DNA of 64,000 nucleotides, from the NCBI GenBank assembly GCA_028023455.1, contig JAQFVV010000014.1, positions 3,229,336 through 3,293,335 on the forward strand, read 5' to 3'. How positions within the stretch are numbered: position 1 is the stretch's first letter; the number at the start of each line of letters is the position of its first letter. A program made the position numbers and the translations under genes. Below the pieces are notes generated by a model. The model was not told the origin of the DNA. It ran no database searches and saw only the letters and a program-made list of their open reading frames with translations. Source of the DNA: Epiperipatus broadwayi (taxonomy: Eukaryota > Onychophora > Udeonychophora > Euonychophora > Peripatidae). Of this stretch, positions 12,690 to 25,345 are shown in pieces.

Positions 12690-13500
12690 AATTCCACAAA
12701 TTAATGGATTTCTTAAACCTGTCCTGCAGAGCAAAGCTTTTCATAAGAAGTTATAATATTTGAAATTGATATTCTTGAATTCTCTATGTTTAGTTGAGAC
12801 TTAGCTTCAATGCAGCTACTGCAGAAAGTCCTATTTCACGAAGATGTAGTAAAAGATAAAAGTATATAAAACACTTTCTTTCAGTGCAAAGAAATTGATT
12901 ATTATCTAGAGTCTAGACCAAAATTCAAACATTTTCTTATTATTGAAATGCTTTATAATTTTGCCACTTGTTGTAAAGTCTGTAAGTAGTTCTTGTTCAG
13001 CAATTGAAAGTTCTTCTGGGGTATTTTGACATGGATCTCTAACTCACTTATATCTTACTATTAAGTTCTCCTTGGTTATAAAATACATTCTAAAATTTCA
13101 AGTCAACATGGTTAAATGATTTTCAATAATTATTTAAATAAAACTTTAACCATGCATTCCTCCTGTGTTAAGAAATTCATTCACATTTGTAAAAAAAATA
13201 TTTATTTTTTTTGCTTAACATTTCAAGTTCCATAATTCCAGTTTCCTACAAAAAGCGTTTATTTTGTCACTCATGTTTAATTGCTCCTTGTAGTTAAAGA
13301 TTTAACAAATTAGTTTCTCAAATATATCCATCAAATAGCTCAATTTCATTATAAATAAGTGGCTTCGAAATAGATCTGCTTCTAGTCAGTTTCTCTCTTC
13401 CAAGAATGTTGTAATTTCATCTCTTAATTTATAAACACGTTGTAAAATTTGCCACATTAAATTTGCGACATAACACAGTGAAAAAATCTTGACTTTAAAA
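12690..13500 (-). pseudogene. hAT transposase, C-terminal half (ZBED5/GTF2IRD2-like)
   Basis: Minus-strand reading from 13,470 downward gives QRVYKLRDEITTFLEE, then FIMKLSYLMDIFEKL, then KEQLNMSDKINAF, the conserved order of the C-terminal part of hAT transposases of the ZBED5/FAM200/GTF2IRD2 group. At about 13,020-12,930 EELSIAEQELLTDFTTSGKI...FW follows, and at about 12,835-12,720 a REIGLSAVAALK block (the CExGFSA block) and ENSRISISNIITSYEKLC, matching the family's dimerisation region. Stops and frameshifts abound. The N-terminal half lies at 18,590-19,490, separated by an inserted retrotransposon. I see no terminal repeat at the downstream end. Confidence 0.75.
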
Positions 13501-13919
13501 GCCGCATTTTTATTTCTTCTAAGTAAAATCTTTATTAACAAAAAACAAAAAAGTATACACATTTTTACAATAATTATTTACGTATAAATTTTAAATTACA
13601 GATCTTCATACTTATTTATATATTATTTTATAAGTTTCTTCTTTAATTAAATAATACATTTTTTATTTTTATATTATGCCCATAATTCACATGGAGACAG
13701 ACCAGCACTTGACCAGTTTCCATTATTTTTTGGGTGTATATCTGATACAGTTAGTAAAGTATTTATTCCAATCATTCTCAAGTTTTTTTAACCAATTATA
13801 TTTTTTATTATCAAAAATCATTTTACATTTTATTGTTCATATAGTTTTTAGAGCGTGTAGCAAACCATTGCATTATGTGGATTAAATCTTTTAATATTGT
13901 TTGTTATTTTCCGTTTTAA

Positions 13920-15300
13920 ATTTCAGGAAATACTTTTGATCTTTAAAAATTTAAACACTATACATTCTTCTCACAAATAAAAGAAGACTTCCTCTTTCAT
14001 CTTACAAAAAGTACATGAAGACTCCAATTTCATTTTTAGCTGACCATCTAAATAAACCTTCATTGATAGGAAACCATTTAAAAATTTGAAGTAGAATTTG
14101 ATATATGATTGTGAAGTATATATTTTGTAAAGATTCTTAATAATTTGATAATCTTAATCACTTCACTTCTGTCTAAGCGTACATAACATTGTTCATTAGT
14201 GTTTTTAAATCTTTGTATTTAATGTTAACCAAACTATTTAAGTTTAAGTCATCCTGCATGTCTTTATATGCTATAAATAAGTCACCATAAAATGATTTTC
14301 TGTCTTTTTCAATTTTATTAATTAAATTTGTATCTGGTGATGGTGGAGTAAAACTTTTGTCTTGTATTATATTAATATACATTCAAGCCTTTATTTATAT
14401 ACATATAATTTTGAATCAATAAGGTTGAAGCCACCTTGACTAATTGGTAATAGTAATATTGAAATTGATAATAAGTGAGAAGACTTCCCAAATATAGTTC
14501 TTTGCTATCTGGATCAACTTATTTAATATTATATTGAAAATACTCATCCATGATGCATAAAAACCCAGGACTCCCATAGCAATGGCATTACAAATACTTA
14601 TCTTTAGTATTTCATACAACTTAACTAATGAGAAAGATTTAATTTTTTTATTGATTTTATCAATTACCAACTTGTTTAAATATTGATTCATACTTGTTTT
14701 TGACATATAAAGTGGAATCCTTAAAACAATGATGGATTTTTCTGGTATTCAGATAGTATCTTTCTACCTATAGCTAGTTGCCAAGCTGCAGTTTTTAATG
14801 ATTGTATCCTGTAACTCTTTGAACACTATTCAGGATATTCATAACAATTTGAATATTATAAATATTCTGAAAAATTATTCCATCATTGATAAAAGCTATT
14901 GCTACTATTTTCACACTTAATTGAGGAAGATAAAGACCTGATAACTGGTTTTCAATATTTTTGGCCATCTGATTTATGTATATTCCAATCGTGATCATTG
15001 TAGTATTTCTTTTTTGGGAGTAAAAATTTCTGAATATCTCATATAGTTCTTAATTGAGATTCTATGGTTTTTAATATTTTTCTATTGCTTGAATTAGATA
15101 TCTATGTTCTGGTAACAATTGCTTTAAGACTTTAAGTAAGTATATCCAATTTACCAAATCATAAGCTGATTTAAAATCAATTTTCATTGCAAAATATTCT
15201 ATTAATTTTAATTCTCTGACATACTTAATTGCTTCTTAAATTTTCAAAACAGCATATACTGTTTTTCCTTTTATAGCATGATATGTGCTGGTCGGATGAT
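13920..15300 (-). pseudogene. Tx1/L1-like copy C, 3' part (RT palm to zinc knuckle)
   Basis: Reading the minus strand from 15,300 down: AIKGKTVYAVLK (fingers motif), DFKSAYDLVNW (about 15,183-15,150; first catalytic Asp), AIAFIND (about 14,905-14,885; degraded YADD), a thumb-like region at 14,706-14,440, and at 14,015-13,960 a knuckle CX2C-X8-Y-X4-C in which the histidine is replaced by tyrosine and one TGA is present. The motif spacing matches copy A. The RT region N-terminal to the palm lies at 17,440-18,100, so about 2.1 kb interrupts this copy. Confidence 0.65.
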
Positions 15301-17440
15301 GTATATTGGTTTAACCCAGTTTGAATACTAGGCGAAAGTACCTCAAGGCCACTCATACATGAGATATAAAAATCAAGAATACTAAGGCCTCTGCCCTATT
15401 CGTCTATTTTCGAGTCTAACCATGAACCAACAACATATCCGAGACACGCATAAATTATTTTATAACCCTGGCCCACAGCTTAGCATCAGGGAGAGCAATG
15501 GACTAGAATACTTGTGGAACTAACTAAGTTAAATGTGCAAATAATATAATGTAAGTTGAGTGTTGGTGCATGCTTGAATCATTGGACAAGTAATATAAAA
15601 GGTTAAGCTAATAAAAGGTTGAAATAACATTAGAAGACTTAAGCTTTTTAGTTTAAAATAATATATTTTAATAAACATAATTTTAAAATATTAGAAATGT
15701 TTTAACTATCTCCGCTATTCCCCGATTGATTAATGATAAATAATTTTACAATAAGACGGATGGCAATTACATAATATTTTGCAGTCTAAGTATTATTTTT
15801 CCAATTTAAATAAAATTATTAACTCATGTCCCCTCAATAAAACAAAATTAAAATAACTCTTTCATAAAGCAATTAAAATAACTCTTTCACAAAGCATTTT
15901 CTAGTTGCTTTGTGCTTTATAAACAACTTTAAAATATTTAAAGACCTCTATAAATACTAATATTAACTATGGGACTAAAAGTGAACAAAGTAAGCATTAT
16001 TGAGGAGATCAAGTTGGCAAACAAAAAGGAAACTTAACTAGCATTGAATTTACAGATATTATTTTAAATTGGAAATATTTTTAAATGAAAATAACCTACA
16101 CCGCAATGAAACAAGACAACATTTATATAACACACTAAAAATGAGGAATGGTGAAGGAAAAAAATTTAAGTATAAAATAGATGATCAAATGAAAGAAAAA
16201 TATAAATCTAATATTAATCTAATAAGCGAAAAACAGTTATATTATGAATATAAATTAAAGAAACAATTAACGAAAGGTATTTATCAAAAGGTAAAGTAAT
16301 AGTTCATGAGGAGATATATAAAGGTACCAGTCCTTGTTCCTTTGGTCCAATTCCCTCGATGTCCATGGCTTGATTTTGTACATAGAGTGATTTGTCCGGA
16401 CAAAGGGAAATTTGAAATGTGCAGCATTTTTCACGAAGGGCACAGAACGGCTCACAGTTCGGGTTTACTATTGGTTTGACACGTCATGGCATTTTGATGG
16501 ATTTAGATGGCTGATGAGCCTAACCGCCATACATGGCTGCGTCCACCAAATTAATAGAACTTTTAACAGGTTGCATGTTGGAACTCAGAACAGGAATTTC
16601 TGCAAAACTAAAACACAGTAGTATTTAGCAATTATTTTCAGAGCAACCTCAGAGCTGAATCACTTAAAACACAAAATACCGAATCATCAAAAGCCCAGGA
16701 TCTGAACAAATCTTCAAGCACAAAATCAGAATAATTAAACGAATAAAATCTGAATACTCAAAGCATAGGATCTGCCTGAATAAGCATAAGACCCAGTCTT
16801 TTGTTCTCCTCTCCTTTTTATACCTTTCTGGAGATACTCTTCTATTGTCTTGTGTATGATTTTAGATCTTGATAAGCCCCCTACACTCCTTTGTTTCGAA
16901 GTAACTTTTAACTAAAAATAAACTTTCATTTCTTATTATCGAATTCTGCATTTAACTTTGAATTTGATTTAATTAAAAAAGGCCATCTTTAATTTGCCTT
17001 GAATGGACTAACTAATTGAACAAATGCCATTCCTTTAGAAATGCTAGCAGGCTTATCTCAAAATAAAATCATACGCCATATTTTAACAAAAATTAAAAGA
17101 AAAATATCTTATTATTTCTTTTAATAAAATAACATTTTAGTTCAACAGAATTTTGCATTTAATCATATATATACGCTTCCGTATATATATGTTTGATTAA
17201 TAAATTTTGGAAAGGAAATTTTAATAACAATTTAATCTTAAACAGAATTTTATTTTAAAAGAAATCTTTTAAAGTAAATAGCTAATTTAATAAGCGTTAA
17301 ATGTACAAAATGAAACACATTATTTTTATATTTAATGCAAAACCCTGTTGATACTTGGATATAAACTTAACCTATGTTTACAATATTGGTAAGTTTATAG
17401 AAGGCTGTGAAGCATGGATCGGACTTCCGGATACATTGCT
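15300..17440. other. Unidentified ~2.1-kb insert inside copy C
   Basis: Sequence between two adjacent RT segments of copy C. It includes patches richer in G+C (15,310-15,510 and 16,310-16,620) unlike the flanks, an open stretch on the plus strand at 16,069-16,299 (lysine-rich, unrecognised), and a diffuse repeat AGGATCTG at about 16,696 and 16,767. I could not find terminal repeats or a target duplication, so its class is unknown; a solo LTR-like or DNA element is possible. Confidence 0.4.
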
Positions 17441-18595
17441 TCAGATATGTAGTTGATAGTTTTTTATTTATCAACTGATGTAATATTTTAAATAATATTC
17501 TACCTAATATTTTAGAGTTAATGTCTTCAATTGAGATATATCTTAGGTCTTCTATGGTAGGTCTCTTTTTAGCCTTTCTTATACTATACTAAATATTATT
17601 CTTTTATTAATGTGTGGCCAATCAAAAATTTTTCATAACATATCTGATTATATAACCTCCATATTTCTGGTATTAAGGCATAATCTAAATGTTCATAAAT
17701 AGATGAAGGGATTACATCATTTGCAAAAGTTATTTTTATATTTAATTTATTAATATCTTCTTTATTTCTTCTTTAGTTATATATTCTTTATGCTCACTTG
17801 TAATTGTACTTTTATGTTTTTATTTCATTTTCAGCCTCACCAAATTTGATTTTTAACATCTTAAAAAATATATTTGTCAACATGTAAACTAGATATAAGC
17901 TTATTTTGAGCTTCTAGTATTGTAGAAATATCTTTTGTGTGAGGTATATAAATTTTAGCATAGTTAATCATTGGTTTTGATATTAATTGTAAATTAGGGA
18001 TTAGCTTTAATTATTTTTTTGGTTAGATTTCCTGCTGAATTTGTTGACATAATTAGTTCTTAATTTGGCTTAAAAGATATAATAATTGGAAAATATTCTG
18101 TATATCTAAAATTCTCTGTTTAATTTGATTTTGTGACAATATTTTTGGCTCTCTTTCTGCATAATTCATTTAGTTCCTTTATATATATATATATCTTATA
18201 TCATTCTATACAAGGTAATAGATTTGAACTTTTTGTATAATTAAAATATTAGATATTTGATCTATTATAATGTAATGTTATCTGCTACATTTTTTGTTAA
18301 ATAATATTTGTAAAAAAATTGTCTTTCATCATAATTATCAATTACATACTTAAATGGTCAGTAGATCCCACTAACTGTGTATTTATTTTAGCATTATTTA
18401 ATTTATGCCTTGAAATAAAAAACAAATCAACGAGTGATGAAAACTTACTATTGAAAAAAGAGTATGTATTATGGGATACATGTTTTGTAATGAAAAACGG
18501 ACAACTCTTTTATTTTATACGTTAATTCATTTGGAAGATCTAGACAAGCACAATTAAAATCACCACCCAATATTTATCATACTGGGTGTTGATGA
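17440..18595 (-). pseudogene. Tx1/L1-like copy C, 5' part (endonuclease end and RT start)
   Basis: From 18,590 downward the minus strand reads GGDFNC (about 18,568-18,550), then LVDLFFIS and STDHLS (near 18,345), the GDFN, IDL and SDH-type motifs of an apurinic-like endonuclease. The region N-terminal to GDFN is absent, as expected of a 5'-truncated insertion. Downstream, EYITKEEIKKILI, ITFANDVIPSS and YEHLDYALIPEIW (about 17,800-17,660) and LRYISIEDINSKILGRILF (about 17,547-17,490) match the region before the RT palm. One-base frameshifts break it. Transcription direction and order join it to 13,920-15,300. Confidence 0.65.
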
Positions 18596-19490
18596 AATTT
18601 GTTTTGAACATTATAGAGGACATTAAAAATATCTTTGCTATGAAATAAATTGCAATCAAATAATGCCTTTTTTTGTCTCGTTTTTGTATAATTCATGACA
18701 GGTACAACTGTGGTTAGCATGATTTTCAGAACAGGATTCATTTTTGGTAATAAAGACTTCTTTGTCAATCCTGCATGTGTGCCCAGATTCAGAAAGGGGA
18801 TGTTTTTTTGCCTTACAAATGTTTGTATGCTCTGAAATCTTCAAAACATTGCTTGAGCATCATATGTGCATATTCCAACACAGTTTTACTTCCATAATTT
18901 AAAAAAAAATATCCACAGTAGTGAATATTCTAAGTGCTATAACACTATTTTCTATGGATTTACAAAACAATACCTTTTCAACTGCTGATATTCCATTATA
19001 AAATCAAATATAGACAAATGGCAATCTTTGTTTTTATTTGTGCCTCATCAAGCTGAATTGAAAAAAATCTATCATACAGTTTGGATGAAAATAGAAGTCC
19101 TAAATCTTCAGATATATTGCCAATTTGATGAACAACAGTAACATTTCATAGAGAAATGTTTGGCTAAATTACATCTAAGAATAATTCTTGCAATTTGAAT
19201 TGCAGCTGGCAGAATGATTTCTCCAATGGTATCCAGATTTTTGCATCTGGCTATATGATATGTAATTTTGCAGGAAGCTAAAAGAGCTTTTTCATTAATA
19301 GACAAGGCTTTTTTAAAAACAATTCTTTGTTTTTCTTATGATTTTAGTTTAGCAACAAAGAACTCAAGTTTTATTAACATAATTAGCTATAAATTGTTGC
19401 AAATGTTGTTTAAGTTATGTTGAGTTTCATGCTTTCCATTGCCAAAATTTTCATACAAATAACACACACATCTCTCATCATTTATTTCAA
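18590..19490 (-). pseudogene. hAT transposase, N-terminal half (ZBED5/GTF2IRD2-like)
   Basis: Minus-strand reading starts with CVICMKILAMESMKL (about 19,470-19,430), a BED-type zinc finger half, then KLEFFVAKLKS, then an open stretch 19,305-19,108 with ALLASCKITYHIARCKN and TIGEIILPAA, which is diagnostic of this hAT group. It goes on with TVVHQIGNISEDL and FSIQLDEA (about 19,137-19,040, catalytic DE(S/A)TD block), then a degraded HCxxH-RE block (TCRIDKEVF, about 18,780-18,750). It stops where the retrotransposon begins, and the missing continuation is found at 13,500-12,690. Decayed and inactive. Confidence 0.75.
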
Positions 19491-21176
19491 TTCTTGTGAA
19501 TTCAAAATTAAATACTTATCAGAATGTAATCAGTCAAAAATGAACTCATGGTTTAATGCTCAAAAATCGCTTATTTTTACAATGCAATTCGAGTTATTAT
19601 GCCTATCTATTAATCAAGTCAAACATGTCTGACTTCAGTCCTATAGAAATTATGGCCTTGACTAAACACAAATTATATTTATATTAGTAGGTGTATCTCT
19701 AGAATGTTCATGACAGATCAGAACTTCTCATGAAAATGCAAAAAGTATGATGAGGTAACAGTGTTGCTAAATATGGTGTAATTTCGCTGTTCATGTGGAA
19801 TTTTAACATTGTTGCCAAAAATCAGCAGCCAAAATATAATATAGAAAAAAAAAATTACAGTTCCCAAAAGTCATTTGAAGGGGATATGATTGTAGCTGAT
19901 ATGGAATGTTGGGTCTGGAATATTAAAAGTTTGAAATCTATTGGTCTAAAATATTAATGATGGAACAAAATTATATACTGATTCTCATGATGATAAAAAA
20001 AAATGAATGAATAAAAATATTAATACTTTCAAATCAGCACAAACATTGTTAGTTTAAAAAAGAATAATAATGATATTCTTTGAAATAAACATGGAATACA
20101 TTTATAAGATTTAATAACTATTGGCATGAAGAATTTAACAATGGGAAGATTCCTGAACTGTTAATATTTGTAATTATTCATTCTATAGGTACAGAATCTG
20201 AATAATTTTTGTTTGCTTGCTGTCCTTTATATTCAGATTATGTTAAAGTTAGCTTCATTGAACTAATCAACTACATTTCTATTTTACCTTCAAAAGGACA
20301 TTTATCAATGGGAAATAAAGCAAAAGTGGAAAATTTTATTTAAATTTTAAATGGGAATAAAATGTACTATATTTCAGAAGTTTCATAGTGAGTTATTTCT
20401 GGGTGAATAAATAATTCATACAGTTTAATCGCAAACTTTTTCCAAAGCAATATAAAATGTGGTGATGGAAATAGATCTCAAATTATACAAACAAATAGCT
20501 TGGATTTTTATCTAAAGATGAAAAAATAAAACAGGTAAAGATTTGTCAGACATATTTATGCTAGATAGATTCTTATGCACAGTGTACATCAAAGACAGTT
20601 TACATACTGTTATTAATGCTATAACATCAAGAATATATTGCGTTCAAATGTCCAATGAATAAAATTTACATTTGCAGGTATTTTTGACAGAATTAAACAT
20701 AGCTATTCCATGTTCTTATCTTAAACAATAAAAAAAAAAATATCTGGATGAATATCAATATTTTAATCATCAGAAATATATATAAGCATATCTCTGGATA
20801 TTTCAATCACTAAAATTATCATCTGTTCATATTATTTATCCCAAAAAGGAAAAAAAAATAATGGGAAAATAATTAACCAATCAAAATAATAGCAATGTCA
20901 TAATGGTCATTATTTTAGTTCTTGGATTCAACACTTATCTAAGGAATTAAAACAGTGTTTATTATATCATAATGTGTATAACTTAGTAAGATATATGCTC
21001 AAGTCTGCTTTACATTTTCAATCAACAGTTCATCAATACTGTTGGTTTACATGATTTTTTCCCCCTAATTTCTAGATAATTCCTAACATCATTAGTGTTT
21101 TCACGGATCATAATATGTAATATTTGAAATACAAGTATACTTATATATATATATACTTGGAGAATAGATGTAATAT

Positions 21177-21450
21177 AGGGGGTTTGGATACAGACTTTCA
21201 AGATCCCTTCAGTGATCCACTGTATCTCATATAACAGATACACCTGATCACATACATGTGAAAAAGATAAATGATCTCCAATATATGTATTTCAAGCTGA
21301 ACCAGAATTCATCAGTTGGTCCAGTTCATCATCTTCCACATATATATATACACAATTGGTGCTCGGTTTATATTATGATAGCAAATTTTCAAACTTTAAT
21401 GGAATTGCTTCAATCTATTCCAACTCTTCAGCCATCCATGGTAGAATTGA
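21177..21450 (+). repeat. Dispersed repeat, copy 1
   Basis: Aligns by eye with 26,154-26,425 in the same orientation over about 270 bp with small indels. Shared landmarks in order: GACTTTCAAG, ATCTCATA, TTGGTCCAG, CATCTTCCACATATATATAT, GTTTATATTA, ACTTTAATGG, GCTTCAATC and TTCAGCCATCCAT. Class unknown; no coding potential or element ends recognised. Confidence 0.65.
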
Positions 21451-23916
21451 GTACAACACCATAAATCGTAAATAAAACAATATTCAGTACAAACATTAGA
21501 AGAAGAAAAAAACTTCTTTAATTCACAGCTGAATACTAATGATCCCTCAAAAATTATCATTAATAAGTTTAATTTAAAAGTTTCTTTAAGCACTTCCAAT
21601 AAAAAAATTATGAAATTTTTACAGACTGTAAGTCAAAAATCATTCATAAAAGATCTTCAAATTATATTTCATCAGTCCATGTAAAATATTTTAGCCAAGA
21701 AATCTTGGCATATTAAACAAGGGTTTCTTTATTAATCTCAAATAGCCAAAAAGTAAATATACTAAAAATCAATACAATAAATTATACAATATTGATCAAA
21801 AAAGATATGCAGATATTAAACTTCAGAAACATAATTAGATCATGTAATAAAATGGTCAGTATAACTATGAATTATGCCCAGATAAAATCATATTAACAGA
21901 GATGTGTTCACATATTAAAATAGAGAAATGGTAACATTCTAGTGGGAAATTAATGAAATCATGCAATTTGAAAATACTTCAAACATTTATATAACAATTG
22001 GCACTGGCAGAAAGTACTAGATTCATCATAACCACCTTTGATTTTTCTTGAAAATATGATTAAAAACAATAGATAATCTAAAATATGCAATAAGGAATTT
22101 TCAAACATTACATCCTAGTTGCATAAATTCATGAAGTATCTGACTTCTAATCATTTGACAAGTGTCTGTAAATCATTAATTAACAAATATGCAGATACAT
22201 ATTTCATTAAGAATTAAATATTATTTAGGACAGTGAAGAACTAATAACTATAACAATCGAAGTTAGACATAATGAAATATTTACTAAAATATTATTAGAT
22301 AAACTTCAGTTCTTCTTACACAAATAAACTGCTTTTGTTCTTATTGCACCATGGATTAGCAATAAATGTGAAACAAATTGGACAGTCAGGTATGAATGTA
22401 TTAAAAATTAGATTCCAAAAATGTCTTTGATAATGTTGTCTTTCATTTTCTAGAATCTAGATAAACAAATATCTTTTATTTTAAAAAGAAAATAACAAAA
22501 AACAACTCTCAATCCTCATATGTGGAACAGTAAATTATCTAAAATATTGATCAACATCAGCTATAAACTTCCTACCATTCTCTCCAATATTTCAATAGAA
22601 GGCATTGACTATTTTTCCCAAGTTTTATTTCTTATTTTCATTGATTCAATCTTAAGAAAAGTTATTGGTCTTAATCCTGCAATATTTAGCCCAGACATAG
22701 AAAGAGAGGAATAACTAACATTTTTACCATTGAGAAATTCTTAAAAAAATATTCTAATAACAACTGGATCACTTTTGTATTATCAAACAAATCCTTGGCA
22801 TGACAGATATCATCAGAAAGAAATATTCGATCAATATTCACAATAATTCTAACTAAAGTCTTTGGTATACTAGCCTGTATTTCAATAACTAAAACTAGTT
22901 CATTAATTAATAAATTTATCACCAATGAATTTTGACTAAATGCCATTTACGAACAAAAATTAAAATAATTAAATTCTCAAAAATATTTTAACATAATCTG
23001 ATATTTGACTTAACAATAGCATATTACAACAAATATATAAATATTATTTACTGGGATAAAGACTTTTATCATATCAGATTCTAAATAAACCAACAAAAAA
23101 ATAATAACCAATAAAATATATTAATAACCTTAATGTATTAAATGTAAGTTATGTTTTTGATGTGAACTTTGCATAATATGGCATTCGCCGTTATGTATAA
23201 ATTTATTGCATAAACAAACTCGTTTCTAAAATAGTTACAACGTAAAACAGAGGTTAAAAAATGATAAAGCTATTAAAACTATATATGATATATGCATAAA
23301 AATTTTTCATTTATTTTATTACTATCTAGTGGAATGTTTCAAACTTGTCATTTTGTTGATTAGCTTAATAATTATATTGATTTTTGTCTAACACTTCATC
23401 TAGAATCTTTACAATAGGTGGTAATTATTACCACCAGAGGTAAGGACGTTCACTTCCTGTTTTGATTCCTGGAATCAGCCAATAATATTGCACTTGATCA
23501 GAATAATTGATGAAACTTTTTTTAATGCAAAACTTTGTGAAATAATTGGTTTTTAATTATAAGTAGTTTTGTTCCGTCAGCTTAAAATGTCGGTCTCTTT
23601 GAGGTTTTTGTATGAAATAGACAATAATTCCAGCCTTTGAAAGTGATCAGACCGATTACAGCCTTGACAGATTGGCTTAAGATAGCCCTGACAGGGAACC
23701 TGCCTAGAAACAAATAAGGTTCGAAATGTAACATTTAAAGCAGACAGAATGACGTCTTTCATGAACTTTTTCCTTTGATGTCTGTTTTATGTTCACACCA
23801 CTTTATTGTAAATGTTTTCAGTTATTAACTTCGTATTATATTAGTAATTATTCTAACAATTGCCATTCTTTAAACTCAATAAACTTCTATTTTTAAAATA
23901 AAATATAGAATAGAAA

Positions 23917-23948
23917 GGGATGCGGGGTAGGGGGGGGGGAGGGAGGAG
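23917..23948 (+). other. G-rich tract, possible G-quadruplex
   Basis: In a strongly AT-rich context, the plus strand has GGG, GGGG, a run of nine G, then GGG and GG within about 32 bases. Four G-runs of three or more with short loops satisfy the usual quadruplex pattern. Function unknown. Confidence 0.55.
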
Positions 23949-24978
23949 AAAGTTAAAAATGTTTTATTTTTAATTTTTCATCAAAGGACAATTGTTTGAT
24001 ATTTCTTTTTATACTATATATTTTAAAAAAAAAATCGTAAAATTTCACAGCAGACATTGTTCTAAAAAGATCTAAAAATTAAGAAACAAACAACAAAAGA
24101 TTATTGTAATAAACAATTATATATAATTAACAGTTACTAATATTGGAAAGGAGTTAGTTTTTATTTTAATATTTAATTTAGTTTTTTTTTTTTTAAAAAA
24201 AAAAAAAAGACTAACATTTTAGGTCGAAATGAAAGCATTTAATTGAAAATGATTATAACGAGGTTGGTTAATAATTTACAGCTAGAAAACCAATTATGTA
24301 TTGTAAATGCATTTGCTTAAGTTTTTGGTTTTTTTGACAGGGAAATTCTTATTTAAGTTTAGAGTTTCTTAAAGTCAATTAGTTAATAAATGGTGCAAAA
24401 TTTGAGGGATATTTAACCAAGCTAAGATCGTTTTCATAAAAGATGTATATTGTGTAGAAATAAGATTATGACTAAGCAATAATAATTGATGTTAATATTA
24501 GTTTATTACTGCTTTGCCACCTATTTTTTTTTTATTCTAGCTTAAATAAATGTACAGTGTTTTCCAATTAGGATTTAATAAATATACTACGTCTACTGCC
24601 ATAAATAATAAGCGAAAGACATCAAAAAAAGTCATTTAATATTTAGAAGTTAATCGTAAATTTTAATAATTTTTTTACATTATTAAGCAAATAAACAGAG
24701 AAATGGATTGGCGTGTTCTATATGTATATATATTCTGTGTATCAAGAAATGGTTTACAAAACTCATCTCTAATATACTACATATTTTTTTAGTTTAAACT
24801 TTTATATCTCTCTTGGAATAGGCCATATTGTTGTTGCTATGACGATGATGCCATTATTAACATGCAAAAAACGAATAGATAATTTACTTTGAAAATATCG
24901 TTAGGTAAGATTGCCCTATTATAATTTTAGGTTAATGTTAAATGATTTAGTCTGCTATGATTAACTATATCATTTAGT

Positions 24979-25345
24979 CATCATCATTATTTTCAACCAT
25001 TATCAATTCACTGCAGAATGAAGATTTCTCTAAGTTTATCTTCCATATTTCATTTATCCATCTCATATGTGATCTTTTCTCTAAATCTTTTATCATTTTT
25101 TGGAATCCAGTTTAAAACTTCAGTTATTCATCTATTATCCTCTCTTTTATTAATATGTCCAACTCAGCTCCATTTTTTTTATCACTTCTTGTTACTTCCA
25201 ACATTTATAGCTCTATATTTGTGTGGTCTGTATCTGCCATGTTGCACTTTTGTTAAATGACCCAATCTCAGATCTATAAATATGAACTGATAAACCATTA
25301 TATTAAAATTTTTCCTTCTCAAATGTATAAGCATATTTCATTTAT
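24979..25345 (-). pseudogene. 5'-truncated copy of the RTE-type element at 42-45 kb
   Basis: The plus strand here matches the reverse complement of the 3' end of the RTE element (about 45,131 back to 44,690). It begins with the same TCATCATCATnATT repeat end and CAACCATTATCAAT, then CACTGCAG, TCTCCAAG-like, GGAATCCAGTTTA and, after a deletion of roughly 50 bp, CTTCTTGTTACTnCCAACAT and TGTGTGGTCTG-like landmarks. It therefore encodes only the C-terminal part of the protein, in decayed form. Confidence 0.75.

Larger units (their letters stand above)
19500..24975. other. AT-rich stretch with few recognisable features
   Basis: Apart from the dispersed repeat at 21,177-21,450 and the G-rich tract at 23,917-23,948, I recognise nothing here. 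Two opposed open stretches overlap at 22,520-22,946; neither matches a family I know. A patch at 23,570-23,770 is richer in G+C and contains GGTTCGAAA, which recalls a polymerase III B box, but no A box or tRNA fold was found. A pure T run followed by an A run lies at about 24,181-24,207. Confidence 0.35.

Noticed and set aside
19417-19670. Plus-strand reading resembling a Tc1/mariner transposase (ITHTSLII..., DFSPIEIM)
   Set aside because: Most of it is antisense to the BED finger region of the hAT transposase, which fits far better; the SPIE match alone is too short.
22520-22946. Two overlapping opposed open stretches, one with a DD pair
   Set aside because: No further RT or transposase motif in the right order; probably chance in AT-rich DNA.
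23577-23762. 61-codon minus-strand open stretch with several cysteines
   Set aside because: No recognisable finger spacing, and the plus strand looks more like a repeat; splice sites not convincing.
24181-24207. T-run followed by A-run
   Set aside because: Simple homopolymer palindrome; no evidence for a terminator or element end.
25018-25260. 80-codon plus-strand open stretch, apparently membrane-like
   Set aside because: It is the antisense of the truncated RTE copy on the minus strand; the same kind of shadow appears antisense to the main RTE element at 44,703-45,146.
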